DNA of 64,000 nucleotides from Phaeovulum vinaykumarii (GCF_900156695.1 NZ_FTOM01000001.1:1-64000); one strand, 5' to 3'; positions 36,257 through 46,213 are shown, counted from the first letter of the stretch. Numbers and translations are program-made. Notes: a model not told the origin generated them from the sequence alone.

Positions 36257-37618
36257 ATGACCGACAAGAGCGCAAGCCCCCCAAGCCCCGAGCCCAGCTT
36301 CCATCCCGATCCCGCCACCGGCCCCGCGCCGGCGGGGGCGCAGACCGGGCCCAGCCGCCGCCGCGTCCTGGGCGCGCTGGCCGCGGGCGCGGCAGGGGCT
36401 GCCACCGGGGCCGCCACCGGGACCGCCTCGGGGGCATCCGCGGCGGGCACGCCCGACCCGCTCATCACCGAGAACCAGCCCTGGTCCACCACGCTGGGCG
36501 AGGGCGTCGATGTCACCCCCTATGGCCTGCCCATCCATTTCGAATCCGACGTGGTGCGGCGCAACGTGCCCTGGCTGACCGCCGAGACCATCTCGTCGAT
36601 CAACTTCACCCCGATCCACGCCCTCGAGGGCACGATCACCCCCCAGGGCTGCGCCTTCGAACGCCACCACGCCGGCGCGATCGAGCTGTCCAAGGCCGAT
36701 TACCGGCTGATGATCAACGGCCTTGTCGACCGGCCGCTGATCTTCACCTTCGAGGATCTGCTCCGCTTCCCGCGCGAGACGCGCGTTTTGTTCATGGAAT
36801 GCGCCGCCAATTCGGGCATGGAATGGGCCGGCGCCCAGCTCAACGGCTGCCAGTTCACGCAAGGCATGATCCACAACATGGAATATACCGGCGTGCCGCT
36901 GCGCCTTCTGCTGGCCGAAGCCGGGGTGCAGCCCGCGGGCAAATGGGTGCTGGTCGAGGGCGCCGATGCCTCGGGGATGTCGCGCTCGCTGCCGCTCGAG
37001 AAGGCGCTCGACGATTGCCTCGTGGCCTTCCAGGCCAATGGCGAGGCGCTGCGCAAGGAACATGGCTATCCCGTGCGGCTGTGCGTGCCGGGCTGGGAAG
37101 GCAACATGTGGGTGAAATGGCTGCGCCGCATCGAGGTGGGCGACCAGCCCTGGGAACACCGCGAGGAAACCTCGAAATACACCGACACGATGGCCGACGG
37201 GCGCTCGCGCAAATGGACCTGGGTGATGGACGCCAAATCGGTCATCACCGCGCCCTCGCCGCAGATGCCCATCGCCCACGGCCCCGGCCCGCTGGTCATC
37301 ACCGGGCTGGCCTGGTCGGGCCGCGGCAAGATCACCCGCGTCGATGTCTCGAAGGATGGCGGCCGCAGCTGGGAGACCGCGCGCCTTTCAGGGCCCGCCC
37401 ATGACAAGGCGCTCCAGCGGTTCTATCTCGACACCGTCTGGGACGGCTCGGAGATGCTGCTGCAATCGCGCGCCATCGACGAGACCGGCTATGTCCAGCC
37501 CACCAAGGACGCGCTGCGCGCCATCCGGGGCGAAAATTCCATCTACCACATGAACGGCATCCAGACCTGGTTCGTGGCCGCCGACGGGAGGGTCGAGAAT
37601 GTCGAAGTCTCGTCGTGA
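36257..37618 (+). CDS. soxC: Sulfane dehydrogenase molybdenum subunit SoxC
   Basis: A 453-residue molybdopterin oxidoreductase of the sulfite-oxidase fold, working with SoxD to oxidise the sulfane sulfur bound to SoxY. The Mo-domain has the cysteine ligand in FMECAANSGMEWAG (about 179-192), and the dimerisation domain follows (ITGLAWSGRGKITRVDVSKD). The Tat signal SRRRVLGALAAGAAGA is preceded by a ~30-residue Pro-rich leader. The signal contains a short G-A-A-T-G-A-A-T repeat from 12-bp units. The last 20 bases overlap soxD. Confidence 0.96.
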   Translation: MTDKSASPPSPEPSFHPDPATGPAPAGAQTGPSRRRVLGALAAGAAGAATGAATGTASGASAAGTPDPLITENQPWSTTLGEGVDVTPYGLPIHFESDVVRRNVPWLTAETISSINFTPIHALEGTITPQGCAFERHHAGAIELSKADYRLMINGLVDRPLIFTFEDLLRFPRETRVLFMECAANSGMEWAGAQLNGCQFTQGMIHNMEYTGVPLRLLLAEAGVQPAGKWVLVEGADASGMSRSLPLEKALDDCLVAFQANGEALRKEHGYPVRLCVPGWEGNMWVKWLRRIEVGDQPWEHREETSKYTDTMADGRSRKWTWVMDAKSVITAPSPQMPIAHGPGPLVITGLAWSGRGKITRVDVSKDGGRSWETARLSGPAHDKALQRFYLDTVWDGSEMLLQSRAIDETGYVQPTKDALRAIRGENSIYHMNGIQTWFVAADGRVENVEVSS

Positions 37619-38705
37619 CAACGCCGGGGGGAACAGGAACAGGCAGGCCCACCCCCGTTTCGCCCGCGCGCGCGCCCTGGCCGCGGGGCTTGCCCTGCCC
37701 GCCCTTCTGGCCCTGCCCGCCCTCCTGCCTCTGCCCGCCGCCGCCGAAGGCTTCGGCCTGGGCCGCACCGCCCTGCCCCAGGAGCTGGCCGCCTGGGATA
37801 TCGACATCCGCCCCGACGGGCTGGGCCTGCCCGAGGGATCGGGCGATGTCCAGACGGGCGAGGCGCTCTTTTCGGAACGCTGCGCCGTCTGCCACGGCGA
37901 TTTCGGCGAGGGCGTGGACCGCTGGCCGGTGCTGGCCGGTGGTCAGGGCACGCTGGCCGACCGCGACCCGGTCAAGACCGTGGGCTCGTACTGGCCCTAT
38001 CTCTCGACCCTGTGGGATTACGTCCACCGCGCCATGCCCTTCACCGAGGCCCACAGCCTGAACGTCAACGACACCTATGCGATCGTGGCCTATATCCTTT
38101 ATTCCAACGACATCGTGGACGACGACTTCACCCTGACGCGCGAGAATTTCGCCACGGTCGAGATGCCCAATGCCGACGGCTTCTTCGTCGATGACCGCGA
38201 TCAGGTCGAGGTGCCGGCGTTCTCGGCCGCGCCCTGCATGCACGATTGCAAGACCGACGTGCACATCACCCGCCGCGCCACCGTGCTGGACGTGACCCCC
38301 GAAACCGAAACCGACACCGAAACCGGGGACGAAACCGCCAGTGCCGAGGCCCCCGCGGCACCGCCCGAGCCCACGGGCCTCGACCCGGTCCTGGTTGCCG
38401 CCGGCGAGCAGGTCTTTCGCAAATGCGCCGCCTGCCACCGGATCGGGACAGACGCGCGCAACGCCGTGGGGCCGGTCCTCAATGGCGTGGTGGGCCGGCA
38501 CGCGGGCGCCATCGACGATTTCCGGTATTCGCCCGCGATGAAGGCCGCAGCCGAGGACGGGCTGGTCTGGACGCCCGAGCTGCTGGACGCCTATCTGACC
38601 GACCCCAAGACCATCGTGCCCCGCGGCCGGATGTCCTTTGCCGGTCTGCGCCGCGCCGAGGACCGCGCCGCGGTGATCGCCTATCTCCAGGCGCAGGAGG
38701 GCTGA
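37599..38705 (+). CDS. soxD: Diheme cytochrome c SoxD
   Basis: A 368-residue diheme cytochrome c partner of SoxC. Heme sites are RCAVCHGDFGEG (about 95) and KCAACHRIG (about 276). The linker between the domains includes an acidic repeat (ETETDTETGDETASAE, near 229-250). The signal peptide is built of repeated A-L-P-A-L-L units (LALPALLALPALLPLPAAA). GGGAGGG precedes an ATG lying inside soxC. It has the full-length diheme form required for complete oxidation to sulfate. Confidence 0.96.
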   Translation: MSKSRRDNAGGNRNRQAHPRFARARALAAGLALPALLALPALLPLPAAAEGFGLGRTALPQELAAWDIDIRPDGLGLPEGSGDVQTGEALFSERCAVCHGDFGEGVDRWPVLAGGQGTLADRDPVKTVGSYWPYLSTLWDYVHRAMPFTEAHSLNVNDTYAIVAYILYSNDIVDDDFTLTRENFATVEMPNADGFFVDDRDQVEVPAFSAAPCMHDCKTDVHITRRATVLDVTPETETDTETGDETASAEAPAAPPEPTGLDPVLVAAGEQVFRKCAACHRIGTDARNAVGPVLNGVVGRHAGAIDDFRYSPAMKAAAEDGLVWTPELLDAYLTDPKTIVPRGRMSFAGLRRAEDRAAVIAYLQAQEG

Positions 38706-38752
38706 GATGAGGGGGCGAAGATGAGGGGGGGCGGAGATAACGGGGGGCTGCG

Positions 38753-40048
38753 ATGACGGGCGCGGGCCGGCGCCTCGGGCGGCGCGCCGTTCTGCGCGGC
38801 GCCGCCGCGGCGCTGCTCGGCCCCTCGCTGCCTGCCCCCTCTCTGGCTGCCCCCTCTCTGGCGCGCGGCGCCCGCCCGCGCGTCGTCATCGTCGGCGGCG
38901 GGGCGGGCGGGGCGACGCTGGCCCGCCTGCTGCCCGCGCAGCTGGACGTGACCCTGATCGAAGCCAGCCCGATCTATCAGTCCTGCTTCTTCTCGAACCT
39001 CGCGCTGGGCGGCTTTCTGCCCTTCGAGGCGCTGGCCCATGATTACGGCGCCCTCACGGCGCAGGACGTGCGGCTGATCCTGGGCCGCGCCACCGCCATC
39101 GACCCCGCCACGCGCGCGGTCCATATCGGCCCCGAGCACATCAGCTATGACCGGCTGGTGCTGGCGCCGGGCATCGACTACCGCCCCGACGCCCTGCCCG
39201 GCTGGTCGGAAGATGATCCCCGCCTGCTGCCGCCGATGTGGAAATCGGGCGAACGCCCCGAGCGCCTGCGTCAGGCGCTTCTGGACATGCGCCCCGGCGG
39301 CACCTTCTGCCTGATCGCGCCGCCCGCCCCCTATCGCTGCCCCCCCGCCCCCTACGAGCGCGTCTCGATGGCGGCATCCCTGCTCAAGCAGCACAACCCC
39401 ACGGCGCGCATCCTGATCCTCGATGCCAAACCCAGTTTCGCCAAGCAGGCGCTTTTCGAGGAGGGCTGGCAGACACATTACCCCGGCATGATCGAACGGC
39501 TGGGCCCGGACATGGGCGCCGACATCCTGGAGCTGTCGGTGGGCGCCCATCAGGTGATCGTGGACGGCATGGAAGAGGGCTATGACCTTCTGAACGTGAT
39601 CCCGCCGCAGCAGGCCGGCGCCATCGCCCAGGCCGCGGGGGTGGTCGATGCCTCGGGCTGGGCGCCGGTCGACCCGGCCAGCCTGCGCGCGCGCCTCAAC
39701 CCCGAGATCTTCGTTCTGGGCGACGCGGGCCAGCCCGGCGCGATCCCCAAATCGGCCTCGGCGGCGGTGTCGGGGGCGGCGATCGCGGCCGCGGCGCTGG
39801 CGGGCGACCTTCTGGGCCAGACGGGCCCCGCGGCAGGCCCCCGGCCCGGCTATGACAGCACCTGTTATTCGGCGCTGGCCGAGGCGGATTCGGTCTTCGA
39901 GATCAGCGCCTATGCCCCGCGCGACGGCACCCTGACGCGCACCCGCCACGCGCTGAGCCAGATGCACGAGAGCCGCGAGACCCGCGCGCGCAACTGGGCC
40001 GAGGCCTTTGCCTGGCACGCCGGGATCGCCGCGCGCATCTTCGGCTGA
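38753..40048 (+). CDS. soxF: Sulfide dehydrogenase-like flavoprotein SoxF
   Basis: A 431-residue periplasmic FAD protein of the flavocytochrome c sulfide dehydrogenase type. Seen are the FAD motif RVVIVGGGAGGATLARLL (about 43-60), the redox-active cysteine regions YQSCFFSNL and RCPPAPYERVS, and the second FAD motif EIFVLGDAGQPGAIPKSASA. The N-terminus looks like a Tat signal (GRRLGRRAVLRGAAAALLG) with a repeated P-S-L-A-A segment from 15-bp units. Normally the cytochrome subunit soxE lies between soxD and soxF. Here the gap is 47 bp and soxE is absent. Confidence 0.93.
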   Translation: MTGAGRRLGRRAVLRGAAAALLGPSLPAPSLAAPSLARGARPRVVIVGGGAGGATLARLLPAQLDVTLIEASPIYQSCFFSNLALGGFLPFEALAHDYGALTAQDVRLILGRATAIDPATRAVHIGPEHISYDRLVLAPGIDYRPDALPGWSEDDPRLLPPMWKSGERPERLRQALLDMRPGGTFCLIAPPAPYRCPPAPYERVSMAASLLKQHNPTARILILDAKPSFAKQALFEEGWQTHYPGMIERLGPDMGADILELSVGAHQVIVDGMEEGYDLLNVIPPQQAGAIAQAAGVVDASGWAPVDPASLRARLNPEIFVLGDAGQPGAIPKSASAAVSGAAIAAAALAGDLLGQTGPAAGPRPGYDSTCYSALAEADSVFEISAYAPRDGTLTRTRHALSQMHESRETRARNWAEAFAWHAGIAARIFG

Positions 40049-40085
40049 ACCCCTGCCGAAAGCGGCCCCTCAAGGCCCCGCCGCC

Positions 40086-41147
40086 TCAGGCGCAGGCCAC
40101 CGCGCCGCGGCGGTCCACCAGCGCATCGGTGATCATCGCGCCCAGCCACATGCACAGAAGCGCCAGCCACGCGGTCGCGGCCAGCACGGCCGTTCCGGTG
40201 ACGCCCGCCCCGATCGCGCAGCCCCCCGCCAGCATGCCGCCAAAGCCCATCAAGGCCGCCCCCAGCATCGACCGGCGCATCTGGCTTTCGCCGTCGAAGC
40301 CCTGGAAATGCAGCTCGCCCGCCAGCCCCGCGGCGACAAAGGCCCCCAGGAACACCCCCGGCACGAGGCCGATATCAAAGCCCCATTCCGGCGCCGGGAT
40401 CAGAAAGAACATCAACGTGTTGGCCGAAGGCCCGGTGAAGGTGACCGAGGTCACGGGCAAGGGCTCGAAGGCCGATTGCGCCAGGCTCCAGCTCAGCACC
40501 CAGCCCAGCGCCACCGAAAATCCCACGCCCGAGGCAAAGACCAGAACCCGCGGCCCGATGGCGTTGCGCCAGGCCGCGACCAGCGCCCCCCCCGCCGCCA
40601 GAAGTCCCACCACCAGCCCCGCCGCCTCGGGCAGCCCCGCCAGCACGGCCAGATCCACGTTGCGCCCCTCGGGCGTCACCCAGATCTCGGCGATGCGGTT
40701 GCGCACGGGCGCCAGCCAGCCATGCAGGCTCATCTGCGCAACCACCGCAAAGATCAGCCCCGAAACCACCGAGCGCAGGTTGCCCGTGGCCGCCAGCACC
40801 AGCAGCCGCCCCGAGCACCCGCGCGCCAGCACCATGCCGATGCCGAACATCAGCCCGCCGACGATCGCCCCCGACCACGAACCCGGCACCGCCATCATCC
40901 GCGCATCCTCGGGACGGAAGAGGCCCAGCAGACGCGCGCTCTGCACCCAGACCAGCGCGGTCGAGAAGGTCAGCAGCCACACCGCTACCCGCGGCCCGAT
41001 CCGTCCGCGGGCGAATTCCACCGTGGCCGCGCGCAGGCAGAACGACGCCCGCTGGGCCGCGACGCCGAAGACGACCCCGGTCAACAGACCAAAGAGCGCC
41101 GCCACCGGCCCTTCGCCCAGCGCATCGAGCAGTGAAATCAGATCCAA
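40086..41147 (-). CDS. YeeE/YedE transporter, SoxT-like (downstream copy)
   Basis: A 353-residue multi-spanning YeeE/YedE protein. It has the three cysteine sites AAQRASFCLRAATVEF, MVLARGCSGRLLVLAATGNL and LAGGCAIGAGVTGTAVLAA. It is more divergent from the upstream copy than a recent duplicate would be. No ATG lies in a suitable place; TTG at 41147 has GGAGGA seven bases upstream and is taken as the start. It converges on soxF. Thiosulfate or sulfite/sulfur import, or a sensor role, is inferred from family and position. Confidence 0.78.
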   Translation of the reverse strand: MDLISLLDALGEGPVAALFGLLTGVVFGVAAQRASFCLRAATVEFARGRIGPRVAVWLLTFSTALVWVQSARLLGLFRPEDARMMAVPGSWSGAIVGGLMFGIGMVLARGCSGRLLVLAATGNLRSVVSGLIFAVVAQMSLHGWLAPVRNRIAEIWVTPEGRNVDLAVLAGLPEAAGLVVGLLAAGGALVAAWRNAIGPRVLVFASGVGFSVALGWVLSWSLAQSAFEPLPVTSVTFTGPSANTLMFFLIPAPEWGFDIGLVPGVFLGAFVAAGLAGELHFQGFDGESQMRRSMLGAALMGFGGMLAGGCAIGAGVTGTAVLAATAWLALLCMWLGAMITDALVDRRGAVACA

Positions 41148-41394
41148 GGCGCATCTCCTCCCGTGCCGCGGCTGTCCCTGCCGCCACGGCTCCTGCCCGC
41201 GCGCTTGCGCGGCCCGTCCTCTCGCGCGCAGGGCAATTCTGACATGAAACCGTTTCACAAGCATTGATTCCCGTCATCGCGCGTGCAACCGGCGGGCGAA
41301 AACGGCGCCGGCGTCGCCCCGGCGCGACGCCCGCCCCCAAGGACGCCCCCCCGACGGATGGACGCCGCCCTGCCCGCCCGCTATCGTCGGCCGC

Positions 41395-42171
41395 ATGTGC
41401 CCCACGCCCCCCTCCCGCCCCGCGTCCCTCCATGACAAGCCCCCCCACCATGAGCCGCTGCGCAATCGCGCCGACTGGGCGCAGGTGCGCGACTGGGTGT
41501 TCGATCTGGACAACACGCTCTATCCGCCGCGGCTGCGGCTCTTCGATCAGATCGAGGCGCGGATGACGGCCTATGTGGCGCGCGAACTCAAGCTGGCGCC
41601 GCCCGAGGCCGACCGGCTGCGCCACGAATATTACCGGCTCTACGGCACCACGCTGGCCGGGCTGATGCACGAGCATGACCTGGATCCGCTGCCCTATCTG
41701 CACGAGGTCCACGAGATCGACCTGGGCCATGTGCCCCCCGCCCCCGATCTGGCCGCGGCCATCGGCGCGCTGTCGGGGCGGCGCTGGGTCTATACCAACG
41801 GCTCGGCGCCCTATGCCCGGCGCGTGCTGACGGCGCGCGGGCTCGACCGGCTGTTCGACGGGGTGTTCGGGGTCGAGGATGCGGGCTTTCACCCCAAGCC
41901 CCGCCGCGCCGCCTTCGAGACCGTCTTTGCCCGCGCCGGCATCGCCCCCGCCACGGGGGCCATGTTCGAGGACGACCCGCGCAACCTGAGCGTCCCGCAC
42001 GAAATGGGGATGCGCACCGTTCTGGTCACGCCCGACCCCTCCGAGCCTGATGCGGCAGGCCCTCATGCGGCAAGCCCTCATGCGGCGGACCCGCACGCAA
42101 CGGACCCCGATGCGCCCCACATCCACCACCGCACCCACGATCTGGCGGGCTTCCTGCGCCACCTCATCTGA
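41395..42171 (+). CDS. HAD-type pyrimidine 5'-nucleotidase
   Basis: A 258-residue HAD phosphatase of the SDT1/YjjG-like pyrimidine 5'-nucleotidase group. Motif I is WVFDLDNTLYPPRL (about 34-47), motif II is WVYTNGSAPYARRVL, and motif III/IV is FHPKPRRAAFETVFARAGI and MFEDDPRNLSVPHEMG. Close to the C-terminus a repeated A-A-x-P-H segment (about 221-240) interrupts the usual end, before HRTHDLAGFLRHLI. The repeat stems from 15-bp units of the CATGCGGCAAGCCCT kind at 42053-42100. Confidence 0.85.
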   Translation: MCPTPPSRPASLHDKPPHHEPLRNRADWAQVRDWVFDLDNTLYPPRLRLFDQIEARMTAYVARELKLAPPEADRLRHEYYRLYGTTLAGLMHEHDLDPLPYLHEVHEIDLGHVPPAPDLAAAIGALSGRRWVYTNGSAPYARRVLTARGLDRLFDGVFGVEDAGFHPKPRRAAFETVFARAGIAPATGAMFEDDPRNLSVPHEMGMRTVLVTPDPSEPDAAGPHAASPHAADPHATDPDAPHIHHRTHDLAGFLRHLI

Positions 42172-42271
42172 TGGCCCCGTCTGGTCGCCCCCGTCTAATG
42201 AAATCCGTCCGATGGAAACCGCGCCGCGATGGCACCACCGGGCCCAAGGTAACGAACAGGTGATTGCGCGC

Positions 42272-42301
42272 TTGACACAAAGCCCCTGCTTTGCGCATAT
42301 C
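42272..42301 (+). promoter_or_regulatory. Candidate sigma-70 promoter
   Basis: TTGACA (42272-42277) and CATATC (42296-42301) are spaced by 18 bp in a locally AT-richer patch, about 100 bp upstream of the small membrane protein gene. Confidence 0.5.
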
Positions 42302-42403
42302 ACTCCTGCGGCAGCTTGACGCAGACCGACCATGAGCCCGCCGCCTCAGTCAGCTTCTTCCGGCCCCTGCCCCGCGCAGGGCCCCGGCGCGAAAGGATCC
42401 TTC

Positions 42404-42604
42404 ATGAGCACGGCGACCGACACCGGCCATTCCAAAGACACCCCGCTTTCCGTCACCCTGATGCTCTTTGCCGCGGTCATCGTGCTGGTGGCCGGCGTGA
42501 CCTTCGCCGTCATGACCTGGGGCCTGGTGGCGCTGATCCTGACCGGCGTCGTGGCCACCTTCGTCATGCTGGGGATCATCGTGCTGATCACCGCGGGCGG
42601 CTGA
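42404..42604 (+). CDS. Small two-helix membrane protein
   Basis: A 66-residue protein with a polar N-terminus (MSTATDTGHSKDTP) and two hydrophobic segments (LFAAVIVLVAGVTFAVMTWG; LVALILTGVVATFVMLGIIV). AAGGA precedes the ATG. A consensus-like promoter is upstream and a strong terminator downstream, so it is a single-gene transcript. I do not recognise a family. The shape resembles accessory subunits of respiratory complexes, but nothing nearby supports that. Confidence 0.6.
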   Translation: MSTATDTGHSKDTPLSVTLMLFAAVIVLVAGVTFAVMTWGLVALILTGVVATFVMLGIIVLITAGG

Positions 42605-42631
42605 GGCACACGGCCCGGCACGTGCCACGTC

Positions 42632-42655
42632 AGGCGGGCCCCGGCCCGCCTTTTT
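42632..42655 (+). terminator. Intrinsic terminator after small membrane protein
   Basis: A perfect stem AGGCGGGCC/GGCCCGCCT with a 2-nt loop is followed by TTTT. A textbook rho-independent terminator. Confidence 0.85.
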
Positions 42656-42843
42656 CATGCGCGCCCGCAGGCCGCCGCCGCAGACATCCTCACGCAGGCG
42701 CCCACACACAGACCCACACACAGGCCCACGCACGGCCCCACGCACGGGCCCGCACTGGACAGGCCCCGCGCCCGTCCTATCTGACAACCAGACCTATCTG
42801 AAATGCAGAAACGACCCCGTCTCGCACGGACAGGAGGGGAGAG

Positions 42844-44055
42844 ATGAGCGAACATTCGACCGACATCCTGATTGCGGGCGGCGGCCCCGCCGGCCTGATC
42901 GCGGCCGCGGCCTTCGGCGCCGAGGGCTATCGCGTGACCTGCGTCGACCCCGCCCCGCCCGTCACCGACGAAACCGCCAGCGGCGCCGACATGCGCACCA
43001 GCGCGCTTTTGCAACCCTCGGTCCGGCTGCTGGAACGCGCCGGCATCTGGGACAGCCTCGCCCCCCATGGCGCCGCGCTCTCGACGATGCGCATTCTCGA
43101 CGCCGGCAAGGGCTGCGCGCGCGAACGCCCGCACCCGTTGATGCACGATTTCAAGGCCGAGGATATCTCGGACCAGCCCTTCGGCTGGAACTTCCCCAAC
43201 TGGGCCATCCGCCGCGAGGCCCTGGCCCGGATCGAGCGCCTTCCCAACGTGCGCTTCCTGCCCGGCCGCGCGGTCGAGGGCGTGGTCGCGCGCGACGATA
43301 CCGCGCTGGCGCGGCTCGACGATGGCACCCGGCTCAGCGCGCAGCTGGTCGTGGGGGCGGACGGGCGCAATTCCCCCCTGCGCGAGGGGCTGGGGATCCG
43401 CACGCGCCGCATCTCCTACGGCCAGAAAGCGCTGGCCTTCGCCGTCACCCACCCCAGCCCGCATGAAAACATCTCGACCGAGATCCACGCCTCGGGCGGG
43501 CCGTTCACCCTGGTGCCGCTGCCCGACCGGGCGGGGTCGCCCTCCTCGGCGGTGGTGTGGATGGAAAAGGGCCCCGAGGCCGAGCGTCTGGCCGCCCTGC
43601 CCCTGCCCGACTTCGAGGCCGCGCTGAACGCCCGCGCCTTCGAGGCGCTGGGGCCGCTGCGCGTGGCCACCCGCATCGCCGTCTGGCCGATCATCAGCCA
43701 GATCGCGCTGGGCTTCACCGGCCCGCGCGTGGCGCTGATGGCCGAGGCCGCGCATGTGGTGCCGCCGATCGGGGCGCAGGGGCTGAACATGTCGCTGGCC
43801 GATCTGGCCTGCCTGATCGAGCTGGCCAACCGCAACCGCGCCGAGCTGGGCAACCCGGCGATGCTGACGGCCTATCAGCGCCGCCGCTGGCCCGAGGTGG
43901 CCGCCCGGATCGCCGCCGTCGATGCGCTCAACCGCACCTCGATGGCCGGCACGCCGCCGGTGCAGATTTTCCGTGCGGGCCTTCTGGACATGATCCATCG
44001 CATCCCCACATTGCGCAAAGGTCTGATGCGTGTGGGCCTTGGTGCGGGGGTCTGA
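42844..44055 (+). CDS. UbiH/COQ6-family FAD monooxygenase
   Basis: A 403-residue flavoprotein hydroxylase of the ubiquinone-biosynthesis type. Motifs are TDILIAGGGPAGLIAAAAFG (FAD GxGxxG), the substrate/NAD region VVGADGRNSPLREGLGI (DG motif), and GPRVALMAEAAHVVPPIGAQ with GLNMSLADLACL (the family GD/AAH-x-x-P motif). The usual aspartate of GDAAH is replaced here by glutamate (MAEAAHV). It acts on the ubiquinone head group, and which ring position cannot be told. GGAGGGGAG precedes the ATG. Confidence 0.88.
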   Translation: MSEHSTDILIAGGGPAGLIAAAAFGAEGYRVTCVDPAPPVTDETASGADMRTSALLQPSVRLLERAGIWDSLAPHGAALSTMRILDAGKGCARERPHPLMHDFKAEDISDQPFGWNFPNWAIRREALARIERLPNVRFLPGRAVEGVVARDDTALARLDDGTRLSAQLVVGADGRNSPLREGLGIRTRRISYGQKALAFAVTHPSPHENISTEIHASGGPFTLVPLPDRAGSPSSAVVWMEKGPEAERLAALPLPDFEAALNARAFEALGPLRVATRIAVWPIISQIALGFTGPRVALMAEAAHVVPPIGAQGLNMSLADLACLIELANRNRAELGNPAMLTAYQRRRWPEVAARIAAVDALNRTSMAGTPPVQIFRAGLLDMIHRIPTLRKGLMRVGLGAGV

Positions 44056-44065
44056 CCCCGGTTCC

Positions 44066-44091
44066 GCGCGGCGCCCGACGGGGCGCCGCGC
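44066..44091. terminator. Hairpin between convergent genes
   Basis: A perfect 10-bp stem GCGCGGCGCC/GGCGCCGCGC with a 6-nt loop lies between the stops of the UbiH-like and Lrp-like genes. There is no U-tract. Confidence 0.5.
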
Positions 44092-44096
44092 CTGAT

Positions 44097-44585
44097 TCAC
44101 ACCGCCCCGCCGGGCGGGTCCGGCGGCCCCAGGGGGCCGGGGCGGCGTTCCTCGCTCATCATCACGTTGGCCTCGACCTGGCCCACCCCCGGCAAGGTCA
44201 GGATGCGCCGGCGCAACACGCGTTCAAAGTCGCCGATGTCGCGCGCCACCACCCGCAGCCGGTAATCGAACAGCCCCAGCACGTGCTGGATCGTCTGCAC
44301 CTCGGGGATGGCGGCGGCGGCGCGCTCGAAATCGTCCAGGCTGACGCGGCCGCGCGTGGCCAGCTTCACCCCCAGGAACACGGTCACGTCAAAGCCCAGC
44401 GCCGGCTGGTCCAGCACCGGGCGCCGCGCCGCAATCACGCCGGCTTCCTCGAGCCGGCGCAGCCGCCGCCAGGCCGCGGGCTGGCTGATCCCCAGCACCC
44501 GCCCCAGCGCGCCCGCATTCATCCCCCCATCCGCCGCCAGCAGCCGCAGCATCGCCCGGTCGGTCTCGTCGATCTCGATCCTCAC
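44097..44585 (-). CDS. Lrp/AsnC-family regulator (second of pair)
   Basis: A 162-residue transcription regulator. It has the helix-turn-helix at about 5-45 (EIDETDRAMLRLLAADGGMN, ISQPAAWRRLRRLEEAGVIA) and a C-terminal RAM effector domain (VFLGVKLATRGRVSLDDFER; HVLGLFDYRLRVVARDIGDF; ILTLPGVGQVEANVMMSE). The start is GTG 44585, sharing GTGA with the stop of the first Lrp gene, so translation is probably coupled. A proline-rich tail ends the protein. Likely an amino-acid-responsive regulator; the target is unknown. Confidence 0.88.
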   Translation of the reverse strand: MRIEIDETDRAMLRLLAADGGMNAGALGRVLGISQPAAWRRLRRLEEAGVIAARRPVLDQPALGFDVTVFLGVKLATRGRVSLDDFERAAAAIPEVQTIQHVLGLFDYRLRVVARDIGDFERVLRRRILTLPGVGQVEANVMMSEERRPGPLGPPDPPGGAV

Positions 44586-45055
44586 AGCGGCAGCCCCCGC
44601 CCGTCCTTGATCGTCGAGACCAGCATCAGCGCCTCGATCTCGGCGATATGCGGCAAGGTCAGGATCGAGCTGCGGTAGATCTCGTGCCAATGGCCCATGT
44701 CGCGCGCGATCACGTTGAGCCGCAGATCGACCCGGCCCAGGAAGGTCTGGATCTCGATGACCTCGGGGACGGCGCGCGCGGCGGCGACGAATTCGTCGAA
44801 GGCGCGCGGGTTGGCCTTGTCGAGCGTGAAGCGCAGGCTCACCTCGACCTCCCAGCCCAGCGCGCGCCAGTCGATCACCGCCTCCTGCCCGCGCAGGATG
44901 CCGCGCGCGCGCAGCCGCTCGATCCGGCGCCAGCAGGTGGCCGCCGACAGCCCCGCGCGCCGCGCCAGCTCGGCCGTGGGCAGGTCGGGCGCGGCCAGCA
45001 TCTGCCGCAGGATGCGCCGATCCATGTCGTCGATGGGAATGGATTTTTCATTCAT
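44582..45055 (-). CDS. Lrp/AsnC-family regulator (first of pair)
   Basis: A 157-residue Lrp/AsnC regulator. The HTH is IDDMDRRILRQMLAAPDLPT with LSAATCWRRIERLRARGILR. The RAM domain has RFTLDKANPRAFDEFVAAAR, FLGRVDLRLNVIARDMGHWH and ILTLPHIAEIEALMLVST. It shares the fold but has limited identity with its partner. ATG 45055 was taken; ATG 45079 would add eight residues. Neither start has a strong ribosome site. It is divergent from ilvC at about 110 bp, so it may control branched-chain amino acid synthesis. Confidence 0.88.
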   Translation of the reverse strand: MNEKSIPIDDMDRRILRQMLAAPDLPTAELARRAGLSAATCWRRIERLRARGILRGQEAVIDWRALGWEVEVSLRFTLDKANPRAFDEFVAAARAVPEVIEIQTFLGRVDLRLNVIARDMGHWHEIYRSSILTLPHIAEIEALMLVSTIKDGRGLPL

Positions 45056-45073
45056 TGCGGTTTGACGTATTAA

Positions 45074-46189
<1,116 letters not shown>

Positions 46190-46213
46190 GCCCTGCCCCA
46201 ATCAGATCAAGGA

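Noticed and set aside
42700-42760. CA/CCCACACACAG-like short repeats as a possible array or coding repeat
   Set aside because: Simple low-complexity sequence in an intergenic gap, with no regular unit or coding potential.
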